Source of the DNA: Diphasiastrum complanatum
Lineage: Eukaryota > Streptophyta > Lycopodiopsida > Lycopodiales > Lycopodiaceae
Direction: 5' to 3'
Length of the DNA stretch: 64,000 nucleotides
Assembly (NCBI GenBank): GCA_029204225.1
Contig: CM055094.1
Location: 30,129,427-30,193,426 of the forward strand
This document shows, in pieces, positions 21,717 to 32,389 of the stretch. Position numbers and translations under genes: made by a program. Numbering within the stretch: the stretch's first letter is position 1; each line of letters starts with the position of its first letter. The notes below the pieces were generated by a model. That model was not told where the DNA came from. It saw only the letters and a program-made list of their open reading frames with translations, and ran no database searches.

Positions 21717-22090
21717 GGCACGTGTGAATCCCAGCGACACGTGGACCAGTCAGTAGTTGACATTGGAACCACACGTTTGTATACGCATGTGTGAAACTGC
21801 ACGTCTGGATCAACACGTGTGGGATCCCATGTGGGGACACGTGGCCGAATGGATCAGCGACGTGTTCTTGCACGTATCGGCTCGCACGTGTGGTCACGTG
21901 GCCCAATCAGTAACTGACGTGTGGGACCACACTTCTGTATCCGCACGTGTGAAACTTGCACATGTGGCCATGTGGTCGAATGGTTTGGTGACATCTGTTC
22001 TGGCACGTGTTAGCTCGCACGTGTGGGCACGTGGCCGAATGGCAGATTGACGTGTATTGTAGCACGTGTGGTCTCACACGTGTGGACGAT
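21717..22090 (-). promoter_or_regulatory. Array of about 12 CACGTG (G-box) motifs, copy 1
   Basis: Twelve exact CACGTG palindromes, most within CACGTGTG or CACGTGGC, plus several ACGTGT near-matches, fall in about 370 bp of degenerate tandem repeat. G-boxes and ACGTG cores are bound by plant bHLH and bZIP factors (established knowledge). Position upstream of a TATA box and the H3-like ORF on the same strand suggests a promoter or enhancer. The array may instead be a tandem repeat that happens to contain the motif. Confidence 0.6.
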
Positions 22091-22184
22091 TGTATTACGC
22101 GCCATAGATCTGATCCGCTGTTGGATCGACGACTGTACGGCTTGGGTTTTATTGGTTTTAGCTATATAAATGTTGTTTGATCAG

Positions 22185-22711
22185 TTAAAACATTTCGCTA
22201 AGTTTTGGATTTTCACTCCCTGTAGCTCTTGGTGTGTGAACCAAATACCATTCCACCTTAAAATCACCTATTCTAGGAACATTGAGTGGTGTGTCGCTCA
22301 TATGATTCTTAATTATCTCTAGATATTCTGTTTTACTAAAATCCCAAAATAGAATTTCATGACTTTCTTTAAAACCTGTTTGAAACACAAAATCATGAGC
22401 TATTTTAAGAGAATTGAGCTCAGACCTATAATAACAAAACAATATTAGCTTAAAACACAAAACCATTAATTCTCGAAATGAATTAGTTGCTAGTACTCAA
22501 TAGAATAGATTTAAACCTGGAAAGCTGCCAACCACCAAATATTATTTTCGGACTGCACACTGAAATTAAGACTCTCCGAGTTTACCATATTGCTTAATGT
22601 TCCATTCATAAGTGTAACACTAACCCTTTCCAGCTTTTGTCCCTTTATTACTTCTGATTCATCTAACTTGGAAAACTGATATCAATTTTTCAACAATTTC
22701 GTTTGTGATAC
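22185..22711 (-). pseudogene. Last two exons of an unrecognised gene (unit 1 copy)
   Basis: The final exon (to TAA near 22,185) contains HDFVFQTGF, HEILFWDFSKTEY, NHMSDTPLNVPRIGDFKVEW and GSENPKLSEMF, following an AG acceptor near 22,427. Upstream, an exon between about 22,527 and 22,671 is open in one frame and includes KGQKLERVSVTLMNGTLSN and FSVQSENNIWWLAAFQ, bounded by AG and GT. Here the gene is cut at the tandem-duplication junction. A fuller version lies at 25,559-28,646. No known family is recognised. Confidence 0.5.
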
Positions 22712-23095
22712 CATAAGGGCCTAAATAGTGGTTTAACTACCTCTGGCAAGTAGATCAGTGGATGAGGTCGACTTTGGACCCATTCTATTTGGCTAATTTT
22801 GGTACATTGCATCTAGACTAGATTTTCTAGGTTTTTGATAAAGTATCTAGAAGTTTCCAAATTAGGTCAAGTTTGGGGCAAGTGGCCAAATGACATTTTG
22901 GAAGCTATAAATAGTTGTACCTAAGTGGAGAAATAATCATCAAAGTTTCTTTCTTTGTGGAGAATTCATCTCTTATGTCCATCTCATGTGATTTTCTCTA
23001 TCTTGGTTTTCTATGTGTAGAATGTTGATTTTCTTGTAGATCTTGATTCCACACGTGTGAAGATTATAATATATATGATTTTGTTAAACATCGAT

Positions 23096-23330
23096 CTACA
23101 AACATTTCAATGATTTTTCTTCAAATTCAAATTTAACGATCTTCCCATGTGTGGTGAGTTGGTGTATGCGCTTTTGTTGGGCTTGTACACTCAAGTTCGA
23201 TTCTTTGGGATCCCTCGCCAACAGTGGTTTCAATACTTTCTCTGCAAGATTCTCATTTGAAGTTTGCTTGGGACCCTTCTTATCTCCATCAAATATTTTT
23301 TTCAACGTTGATGCTAGGCCATACCACAGG
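23096..23330 (-). pseudogene. Exon-like fragment (KESNLSVQAQ...), unit 2 copy
   Basis: Reads on the minus strand as DGDKKGPKQTSNENLAEKVL followed by KESNLSVQAQQKRIHQLTTH and KIVKFEFEEKSLK. It is the same fragment as at 19,829-20,060, with a few substitutions and no stop. No family recognised. Confidence 0.4.
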
Positions 23331-23359
23331 GAAGTAGTTCATGTGTGACTCCTCACTCA

Positions 23360-23544
<185 letters not shown>

Positions 23545-23549
23545 TCATT

Positions 23550-24280
23550 CCACTCAAGCCTACATGGCAAACCCACGTGGCATAGCTTAGTTGGCTTGCC
23601 ACACAAGCCTATGTCAAGCCTATATGGCAGCTGCAACATACCAGCATGAACATACTAGCATCAAGCCTATTCATGCCTATATGACCTACCACGCAAGCCT
23701 ATGATAGGCCTACATGGCTTGCCACATGGCAAGTCCCTAGCCTGTGTGGTTTATCTCATGACATGCCTACATGGCTTGCCACATGGCAACTTGGGAGCCC
23801 CAGCTCTCTCTCTCTAGCTCCACTCAAGCCTACATGGCAGAGCTTGGTTGGCTTGCCACACAAGCCTATAGCAAGCCTATGTGGTATCATGCGACATGCT
23901 TACGTGGGAAGCATCAGAAATATGCCATGCCTATGTGGCCTGCCACGCAAGCCTATGGTTTATCTCATGACATGCCTACATGGCTTGCCACATGGCAACT
24001 TGGGAGCCCCAGCTCTCTCTCTCTAGCTCCACTCAAGCCTACATGGCAGAGTCTGGTTTACTTGCCACACAAGCCTATGGCAAACCTATGTCGTAGCTTG
24101 CGACATGCTTACGTAGGAAGCATCAGAAACATGTCATGCCTATGTTGTCTGCCACGCAGGCCTATGGTAGGCCTGTGTGGTTTGCCAAGTGGCAATTTCT
24201 GAGCCCACCTACATATATATAGATCTCTAGGTCCACTCAAGCCTACGTGGCACAGGTCCCAGTTGGCTTGACATAAAAGG
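23550..24280. repeat. CATGGC-rich tandem repeats, unit 2
   Basis: Same array as 20,231-20,909 with about 90 extra bases near 23,627-23,690, including the direct repeat CAACATACCAGCATGAACATA. The 209-bp higher-order unit is kept. Confidence 0.85.
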
Positions 24281-24739
24281 TTACGGTAGTCCTACATGGC
24301 TTGCCACATGGCAACCCTCAAGCCTGCATGATCTGCCATGTGGCATACCATTGTCATAGGTGTTTCGAAACCTCATGGCAAGAAGCATGTCCTTGGCCAT
24401 CAGTGTCATCCTCTTGCCATGAATGGAACACAGCATCGAATCCTCTAACAATTTTGTCTGGAAGTCCTCGTATGCAATATGGAGGGCCTCCAATGCAGCG
24501 ATATTCCATCTCACTGCATAGGGCAGATGCGTGGTCATATCTTGTGTAACCTCCCTCACAGCCCGGTACAAGGCTGCTTTCAGGATCACAAGTTTGGTGT
24601 ACCTCTGCAAGGCCCTGATGTCCCTCAACCATGGACGGCGAGGTCTTCCGCGTCTTTGCAAACGTATGGGTTCAGATGTCTGGGGACAGGATGGTTGAAC
24701 AAAATGGGTAAGCCTAGCAGTTTGCTTCGTCCGAGCCAT
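24281..24739 (-). CDS. Histone H3-like protein with CENH3-type features, copy 2
   Basis: Second copy of the 152-codon H3-like frame, again without stop or frameshift. The frame is open a further 15 codons upstream, but the ATG at 24,739 is chosen because it gives the histone start MARTKQTAR. About 12 residues differ from copy 1: R18C, L26R, V31G, V56A, F98L, R108G, V111M, P115A, V121A, S130N, A135G, G143C. Several of these fall in the histone core (F98L in the LFED motif, P115A in the MPKD motif), so copy 2 looks slightly more degraded. Its promoter-like block is kept at 25,077-25,460. Function and expression are unknown. Confidence 0.7.
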   Translation of the reverse strand: MARTKQTARLTHFVQPSCPQTSEPIRLQRRGRPRRPWLRDIRALQRYTKLVILKAALYRAVREVTQDMTTHLPYAVRWNIAALEALHIAYEDFQTKLLEDSMLCSIHGKRMTLMAKDMLLAMRFRNTYDNGMPHGRSCRLEGCHVASHVGLP

Positions 24740-25076
24740 TGAGGCCGGATATCTATACCATGCGAGGACAAAGATACTGCACAAGAGAGAGCTAAATTAT
24801 CTCGCGTAATGGCGACACTGAGAACTCTAAGGGTGATATCGCTACAACGCGAGAGAGTGGCAGAGACAGGCGGGGAGAGGCAGGGGCTTGCATGATGGCG
24901 CTACTGGGAAAGTCAGGTTGATATCACTACGACGTGAGAGGGTGTAAGGAATAGGCTTGGGGATGAGGTCCCTTGCATGATGGCAATATCACGAATGCAG
25001 GTCGTATGGAAGCAATCAAACATGACAACAAATTACGTGAAAACCTATACAATCCCTGGGATTGGACTTATATAGG

Positions 25077-25086
25077 AAAAAAAAGT
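25077..25086 (-). promoter_or_regulatory. TATA box candidate upstream of H3-like copy 2
   Basis: CCTATATAAG on the minus strand, about 338 bp upstream of the ATG at 24,739. Confidence 0.55.
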
Positions 25087-25087
25087 C

Positions 25088-25460
25088 GGCACGTGTGAAT
25101 CCCAGCGACACGTGGCCCAGTCAATAGCTGACATGTGGAACCACACGTTTGTATACGCATGTGTGAAACTGCACGTCTGGATCAACACGTGTGGGATCCC
25201 ATGTGGGGACATGTGGCTGAATGGATCAGCGACATGTGTTCTTGCACGTATCGACTCGCACGTGTGGTCACGTGGCCCAATCAGTAACTGACGTGTGGGA
25301 CCACACTTCTGTATCCGCACGTGTGAAACTTGCACATGTGGCCATGTGGTCGAATGGTTTGGTGACGTGTGTTCTGGCACGTGTTAGCTCGCACGTGTGG
25401 GCACGTGGCCGAATGGCAAATTGACGTGTATTGTAGCACGTGTGGTCTCACACATGTGGA
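25088..25460 (-). promoter_or_regulatory. Array of about 10 CACGTG motifs, copy 2
   Basis: Same array as 21,717-22,090 with ten exact CACGTG. Some sites in this copy have become CATGTG, which is a C-to-T change at the CpG. Confidence 0.6.
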
Positions 25461-25558
25461 CGGTTGTATTACGTGCCATAGATATGATCCACTGTTGGAT
25501 CGACGAGTGTACGGCTTGGGTTTTATTGGTTTTAGCTATCAAAATGTTGTTTGATCAG

Positions 25559-28500
25559 TTAAAACATTTCGCTAAGTTTTGGATTTTCACTCCCTGTAGC
25601 TCTTGGTGTGTGAACCAAATACCATTCCACCTTAAAATCACCTATTCTAGGAACATTGAGTGGTGTGTCGCTCATATGATTCTTAATTATCTCTGGATAT
25701 TCTGTTTTACTAAAAATCCAAAATAGAATTTCATGATCTTCTTTAAAACCTGTTTGAAACACAAAATCATGAACTATTTTAAGAGAATTGAACTCAGACC
25801 TATAATAACAAAACAATATTAGCTTAAAACACAAAACCATTAATTCTCGAAATGAATTAGTTGCTAGTACTCAATAGAATAGATTTAAACCTGGAAAGCT
25901 GCCAACCACCAAATATTATTTTCGGACTGCACACTAAAATTAAGACTCTCCGAGTTTATCATATTGCTTAATGTTCCATTCATAAGTGTAACACTAACCC
26001 TTTCCAGCTTTTGTCCCTTTATTACTTCTGATTCATCTAACTTGGAGAACTAATATCAATTTTTCAACAATTTCGTTTGTGATTCCATAAAACTTTACAA
26101 TAAATCTCTATAAATGATTCAGATCTACAAACATATTGTTGGTAGAATCATATGACAAAGTGCCATGTTTTGAGTTATAAATTTCACTAATATGGTAAGG
26201 AATACCAATGATGTTTTGCAAACCCCTGTTTAACACATCCCTCTCTAATTTGATTTGAAAGGGCCGGGGAATAGGAAATTGTTTTATATGTACTTGTCCA
26301 AATGCCTCTTTGATAATTTTAAACATTGTGTCATATGCATCCCTGCTAATACCAGAATAATCACATGCTCCTTGTATCAATTTTCGGTCAATGATCTTGC
26401 CGACTTCGCCCATAAGGGCCTCTGCAATCTTGGGCTTGATTCGAGAATATCGTTGATCTCCAAGTAGACTCGTCGTTGACTTGGCTGTAAGTACTGCACT
26501 CAAAGACTTTCCAATCATGTCCTTGTCTTTCGGATTTTCATTGGTGACTAGAGCTGCTCTGCAAAATAAAAATAAGATTTAGAAAAAAACAATTCACAAA
26601 CATTGATGTGCTAGATGAAACAAAACACATGAATAGTTTAAAACATAATCCTACTTGAAAGCATATATTCTTTTTTTCCGTTGACCCCCACTTGTTGAGA
26701 GCTCGTCAATACTTTTTAAAACAACTCTTTTTCGCTTATTGTTCAGTATTTTTTTTCGTAATGTGTTTACTTCTACATTTATTTGACAATATGAGGTACA
26801 CAATGTTTGTACAATTAGTTTCATATTGTCAGTTTCTTGGTTGAGGTTTAATATAATATCTTGCAAATGAGAATTATCTATCTTCAAGATTTCATTTTCT
26901 TCTTTTGTTTGCAAAAAAAAGTTTCTTTTTCTCGGTAGTCAGTAAGCAAACCATTCAACATATTTTCCAAACATTGGATTTTTTTCATTGAATAACTAAT
27001 GCCATAACTTTTCAATCTTTCACAATAACCCAATAGACTATTGTGTCCTTCACACAAAAACAGTATGAGTTGTGTGACCGATCTAAAATTTGGATGTCGC
27101 ATTGAGCTTGGATCGATTGGATACAAACATCCATCAACCCATAGATCACAATGTTTCCTATCTATATTTAGACATGTTAATAATCGATAGATTAATCTAG
27201 TAGAAAACCCACTTGTTATATATCTTGTAAGCTATTAAAACTCGTCTTATTTAAAAAAAAATGAATAATTGGAAAAGTTTGAAATGACCTTGGCACTCTT
27301 TTTGATCCATCACACTCCATGTTTCTTGCTTTATATGCAAAATCAAAGCTTTGCAGTTATGAGCAAAATAAGCAAAATATTTTTTCAATGGACATGTGTT
27401 GAAATTGCAAATTTTTGAATTGCAAAAGTTTGAGATAACCTTGCCGCTCCATTTGATCCAACACACTCCGTATTTTCTGAATTTCAAAAATTTAGATTCA
27501 CGTTGGTGCTCATTGTGATCCAAAATATTCAAAGTTTCTTGCCATTATTTTCAGATCGATAAGACTGTGTTTCTTTGATGTGAACGCTTTAGTAGATGGA
27601 AAGAAAACTTTGATGTGCAATACGATTTGCATTTACATGAGAAGTCATGTTAGTTAATGGTAGAAAATAGAATCTTGAAATATGGACCCCACGCGTTGCG
27701 GCTACCCAACTTCCAGTTAACTACATACGTTACTAGTGAGGTCAAGTCATCGGAGTTGTGCGGGCAGACCAAAAACTTGGTCGGAGTTTTAAAATTCGAC
27801 GATTTTCTCTCTCTTACATGGCATTTCTTAGACATCCCTTTTGGGCCATGGAACTCCTCGAATGTAAACTCCATATCATTTGAGTCCGTTTCATCTGATG
27901 AAGCATGACGCTTGGCTTGTATCGATCCTTCGCCTGTGACATAGAGTACGTGGGTTTCTTTCTCGATGTAAGCTTCACTAGGTCAACCATTTGGTGCTTT
28001 GCAGTTGGCCCTTGTGGAGAGAAAGAACTCTTTCTCTTTTGAGAAGCCGCTTGCGTGGAATCTGTTGCAATAGGCCTGGAAGTAGAGTTGGTATTCTTGG
28101 CTGGTTCTGAGGGAGTCTCCCAAGCTTTTATCTGCTAGCATCAAGTGGTCTCAAAATCGAGGTCAGTGGCTCAACTGCTGCAAAGTGACATCTATCAGAA
28201 GATAGCCCAATAACTGGAGGTTTGCTTGTTCTTGATATAGTCATGGAGGCAGTTGGAAGCAAACGGGGCCGAGTCATAAAGGTTCTCATCATGTAGTTTA
28301 GAATCAGCCATCATGTGGAATAGTTTCATGGGGATACGCGTGATCTTCGACCTATAGCCCTATGTATATTTCGGTAGATAGGCGCACGGAGCAGCTAAGG
28401 GCTTATCATTTATGACCTCGATAAGGTAACCATTTTTTTTTTCCCATTTGTCCACTGAGGGGTCTATGTATTTGAAGTATGTTGTGGATTCAATCTTTTT

Positions 28501-28646
28501 GAGGGTCCTATTGACTGTGTTTGGTCCCCTAGGGAAGCCAAATGTATTGAGGTCAACTCCAAAAATAGGGATAATATAAACAAAATTTTGGTTAGGAGGT
28601 AACATGAACGGGAAAATCTGTCGGTGTGGTTATAAGCAATATGCAA
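25559..28646 (-). pseudogene. Unrecognised multi-exon minus-strand gene (most complete copy)
   Basis: Minus-strand exons can be followed from about 28,620 down to 25,559. (1) An exon after acceptor CACCGACAG begins near MLPPNQNFVYIIPI and runs on, with a shift, through INDKPLAAPCAYLPKYT. (2) 27,650-28,080 holds MKRTQMIW/SDETDSNDMEFTFEEFHG and KFLVCPHNSDDL. (3) 27,251-27,532 holds ESKFLKFRKYGVCWIKWSGK and IKQETWSVMDQK, imperfect repeats of a ~30-residue motif. (4) 26,651-27,126 forms a coiled-coil-like stretch ending in basic NNKRKR and GGQRKKR (possible nuclear signals). (5) 26,124-26,558, after acceptor TTTTGCAG, has SLLGDQRYSRIKPKIAEAL and FPIPRPFQIKLERDV. (6) 25,896-26,047 and the last exon end in NPKLSEMF. 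Frameshifts in exons 1 and 4 suggest this copy is damaged. No known family is recognised. Confidence 0.5.
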
Positions 28647-28865
28647 TCGAAACGGGCTCTGCTAGCCACTGATCAAAAGAGGAAGTTGGAACTCTATGTG
28701 GCTCAGGAACTAGTGTGCCTCCTGGTACCAAGTGTTCATCTCATAGATATCGAGGCTTTCCATGGTGATGTCAATTCTGTCTTGAGTTGGGTCATCAGAA
28801 CTGGAAGATGTTGTGGTAGACAGGATCTGGACTCGGCTGATGACTCTGTTGAAGGTTCGGCTCTG
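28647..28865. repeat. Tract preceding repeat R (module 5' side)
   Basis: Contains AGGAAGTTGGAACTCTATGT and GAACTGGAAGATGTTGTGG, which lie between the MLPPNQNF exon and repeat R in every copy of the module (13.2, 35.2, 45.3, 53.1 kb). No gene recognised. Confidence 0.5.
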
Positions 28866-29150
28866 GTAATAGACAAGTGGAGTCTCGGCTCGGTCGACTG
28901 TGGAGGGCTTCGGATCGGTCGTCTTTGGATGGACTCAACTCAGTCAACTTTGTATGCAGAGTATGGACGCTCAGCTCAGTCCACAGTGAATGCAGAGTAT
29001 GGACGCTCGACTCGGTCCATAGTGATTGCAGAGCATGGGAGCTAGGCTCTCTGAGCAGTGTATGTAGAGTATTGCTCGGCAGTGTATGGAGACTAGAAAT
29101 TTGTGAAAAACTTTGGAGCAATGTTGCTCTGATAGGATGTGGAAACGATG
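28866..29150. repeat. Dispersed repeat R, copy 3 (truncated)
   Basis: First ~285 bp of R only; at about 29,150 it is joined to the last 90 bp of the copia leader (GATTCAACTGATCTTGTAGG). An internal deletion between R and the leader is the simplest explanation. Confidence 0.65.
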
Positions 29151-29239
29151 ATTATTGCATGATGATTCAACTGATCTTGTAGGAATGATTGGATGAGACA
29201 TATTTATGTGCATATGATTCCTTTTGGTTCAGGTTAGGT

Positions 29240-30005
29240 CATAATAAAAAAAATATTTTTCTTGATACAAGAATTGTAATTTAAAACACTTTTAAAATTT
29301 TTAAAAAAAAATTAAACACTTTTGTTTTAATAAGCAAAAAGTTTTTTTTTAGTTATTCTAATGGTTGTGTCCAATGATTTTATTTTGAATAGTATTATTA
29401 TTTCATATAAGCTAATGTGCAATTATTAATAAAAATCTACTAACAAAATATTAGTAGCTTGATTAATTTTCTTGCAAAATACAACATTTTTTTTAGCATT
29501 ACAATATCTTTATTTGAAGCATTTTAAATATGGATATTTTTTTTATAAAATTAAAAAAAAATGGGTCTCCATGTCATTTCTTTTTTTTGGGATCATCGTG
29601 TTTCATGATGAACAATCTTAGTAAATTCTTCCCTGGTGCATCCTTCCAAAATTAGATGAATGGCTTTTTTCTTTGGCTACACAAGCTCGCCAGAGATGGT
29701 GTCAAGTCACACATACTTTTCTCTTTTTACACCAGCACATGATTGATTTGCTGCAAACCCTTCTGCTAAACTCCTTGCCAACTTAGGAGATGCTGAAAAC
29801 ATCAGAGAGATTGAACGCCTCCTCAAAAGACCACGTTTTTTCACTGTGCAATTTTGAAATTGAAAATCTATCATTATGTTCTTGCTCTTTTCTAAATCAT
29901 TTCAAAGATTTCATTTCAGAAAAATTTGATTATGTTCTAACAACGGACTGCAATATAATTAGAAGTATGTACCTCAGAAAATCTTAGCTATTTAGGAAAA
30001 ACATC
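29240..30005. repeat. AT-rich repeat shared with 40,045-41,282
   Basis: Colinear with 40,045-40,650 plus 41,120-41,282; the intervening ~470 bp of the other copy are missing here. A short minus-strand coding-like stretch, clearer at 40,520-40,711, gives SISLMFSASPKLARSLAEG. No gene is recognised. Confidence 0.6.
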
Positions 30006-31004
30006 ATTGAACTCTTGTTTTAAATCTTGCATTAAAAGCTGTTCTTGATGCTAATTTTTGGTGTTAAAGCATGTTAACACATTCACATCACAATGCATAC
30101 AAGATTTCAAAACAAGATGAAAAAACTCATACTTAGAATTATGTAGTTTTTCCATAACTTCCGCCGAGGAAACCATCGGTGATGGGAGTACATTAGTCTC
30201 CCCATAAATAGAGACTATCTGGTCAAACTTATCTTTAAATACAATAGTAAGGTTTTTAAAATCTATTTTCAACGAATCTGATTTATCAAAAAACCATTCA
30301 TATCCTAGGATTACATAAGTTCTATCAAGATTCATAACATGGAAGTCGAGCCGCTCAACATGATCTTGCATCCGAACCTCCATAGTAGGGACTTTCACAT
30401 CCCAAACTTCTGTGTCTGACCCTGAGGCTAGAGGACCACATAATGTTGATCACTGGCCATGGTGGGCACCCACAGCTTCTATACAAGCCGCACATTCAAA
30501 AAGTTGTGAGTACCTCCAAAATCAAACATTATACTTATGTCTTTCCCTACAATATTGCCTTTAACTTGAAACCATTGATTAGACTTGAAAGAAAGTGTAC
30601 TGAAGTTACAAGTATATTCACAACCATTTAACAAATCAACTTTCAATTCACAACCATTTAACAAATCGACTTTCAATTTACCTGTCAGTAAATCCAACGC
30701 CATGAAACTTGATGATTTATTTTCCCTCTCGGATCTCTCTTTGGCATGATGCCCAAGTTTGTTGGCAAGCAGTAGCTTCTAGTTCATCAAAAAATAGATT
30801 TTTTATCTTATTATTTTTTGGCTTTTCATTCTTAGGCTTTTGGGCTGATTGGCTGTGCATACTCTTCCGTGAGGCAATCACGGTGCTATCGTAGGCTTTA
30901 GCTACTCGGATAGCATCTTTCAATATGGAGGACATTCCATTTGCACTCCTTTTGGTAATCGGCTGACAATCCATACTATCAATTGCCACTGTGCCAATTT
31001 CCAA
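30006..31004 (-). pseudogene. Ty3-type gag/protease remnant
   Basis: Read on the minus strand from 31,004 down. First is a lysine-rich gag tail (KPKNEKPKNNKIKN). Next, VKGNIVGKDISIMFDFGGTHNFL is a retropepsin whose active site D-[ST]-G has become D-F-G. Finally HVMNLDRTYVILGYEWF and SLKIDFKNLTIVF give the protease C-terminal strands. The tail matches the fragments at 9,298 and 41,283. Order and motifs are Ty3-like; frame changes and the missing catalytic residue make it inactive. Confidence 0.65.
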
Positions 31005-31159
31005 TCAAGTGACACTTAAGTGATTATTAGAAGCCTTTCTCAAATGGAAAAAAATAGCATACACCTCTAAAAGGATGCGGTTGCTAGGTCTACAAAGTAC
31101 TCAAGAAAAATTGCTTTTTTTTTTAAGGCTTTCAATTGCCTTAACCCAAAAAAGTAAAT

Positions 31160-31500
31160 AGGGAAAAAGTAATGGCAAACCTGAATGCAATAAAGGAACT
31201 TCCAAAATCCCTATTCAAGGGCCAAAAATCCAACCCCCCCCCCCCCCCCCCAATTATTATAACTAGTAACATTATTCTCAAAGCATTCACGATGAGCTAC
31301 AAACAACACTTGGACAGTAAAGAATTAGGAATCTGTCAAATACTCTTGCATCTAGTATTTGGAAAGTTAGACATAATGATAGTATCATAAGAATGAAAAA
31401 GAGAAGCTTATGAAGCCATCCAGAGGTGTGTTGTTGTTTTATTAGTTGCCTAGATACATATCAAGCTACCCCAAGTTACCACAGATCTATTATATGAGTT
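31160..31500. repeat. Inverted copy of 17,940-18,330 with poly-C run
   Basis: The sequence is the reverse complement of block A spacer sequence, including the poly-C run at 31,231-31,250, which corresponds to the poly-G at 18,179. No gene seen. Confidence 0.7.
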
Positions 31501-31599
31501 AAACACGGGTCTATATGAGGCAAGGAAGGTCTCCTCTTTTATCATATTTGGACAGATGTGTACAACCGGTAATTGCGTTAAAGGTAAATGTAATATTCT

Positions 31600-32160
31600 G
31601 AAAGTTCACTAAATTACGTGTTGTCGTTTCCGTCTATCTCAAGGTATTCCAGGGGATAGATCCAAAAAGGATTGTCAGGTGTTTTTGGTTGAGTCTTGTC
31701 TAGGAAACGTCCAACCGTATGATTATTGATAAAGCATATATCGTCAATGTACCTGAACGAATATTTGAAGTCGTTTATAAATTTAATTTCCCCTAATCTT
31801 GCAAGCCTCTTAATAAACTGCATTTTAAAAAAAGAAAGGTACCAATTACAAGACATTGGTGAATATGGAAAACCCATTGATATTCCCCCGACCTGTCGCC
31901 AAGTATGATCCCCAAGTATGATAATGCAATTGTCTATCAAATAGAAATTCCAAATGCATAAGGTATTCTTGCGGTCTATAGTACTCCATTCATATGAACC
32001 TATATTTTTCGAAACCCATTTAAAATCATTGGTTCCAGATATTCATTTGTATTTGAGCAATTTGATTTTGGCAATTTTAAATGCCAAACAAATCATTTTA
32101 GTCATAATAGTTTTCAAATCGTCAATCCCGTTCAAAGGAATATTGTTTTTTTGGGGGTAA
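31600..32160 (-). pseudogene. Penelope-like element reverse transcriptase fragment, copy 1
   Basis: On the minus strand the order is DNCIIILGDHTWRQVGGISMGFP, here with motif GGISMGFPYSP (RT motif 4, usually GxxMGSPLSP), then SFFKMQFIKRL, then FRYIDDICFIN (RT catalytic YxDD as YIDD), then LEYLEID and, as seen in the second copy, FLNITITFNP. This order (AMGSP-like, R(Y)xDD, F L D/N x T) is that of Penelope-like RTs, which prime reverse transcription at the target and often carry a GIY-YIG nuclease. About 210 bp of less clear homology continue to 32,160 (SKNIGSYEWSTIDRKN). No GIY-YIG domain is visible. Stops and frame changes upstream make it a fragment. Confidence 0.62.
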
Positions 32161-32389
32161 CCTAATTCTTTGCTTGCTGGTTTTTTTGAGTTTGTAATGC
32201 AATTTTAGGGTGAAATTTTCAGCACACAAGGCTTGTAGGAGGGCGAGTTCCTGCATTTATCTAATGTGTGGTTTCGACACATTTTGGGGCTGATTTTTTA
32301 GATTTGATACTTGCTGGTTTTTGTGTCTTTTAGGGCACATTTAGGGTTTGAAAAAGTTTATCTTCTTGGTTGGTTTTTATGGCAAGAGA
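32161..32389. other. Non-coding spacer
   Basis: T/G-rich sequence with no recognised gene. It separates the RT fragment from the third copy of the H3-like module flanks. Confidence 0.4.

Noticed and set aside
21757-22050. Open frames rich in CV/HVW residues over the CACGTG array
   Set aside because: Repetitive, caused by the ACGTGTG motif in several frames; not protein coding.
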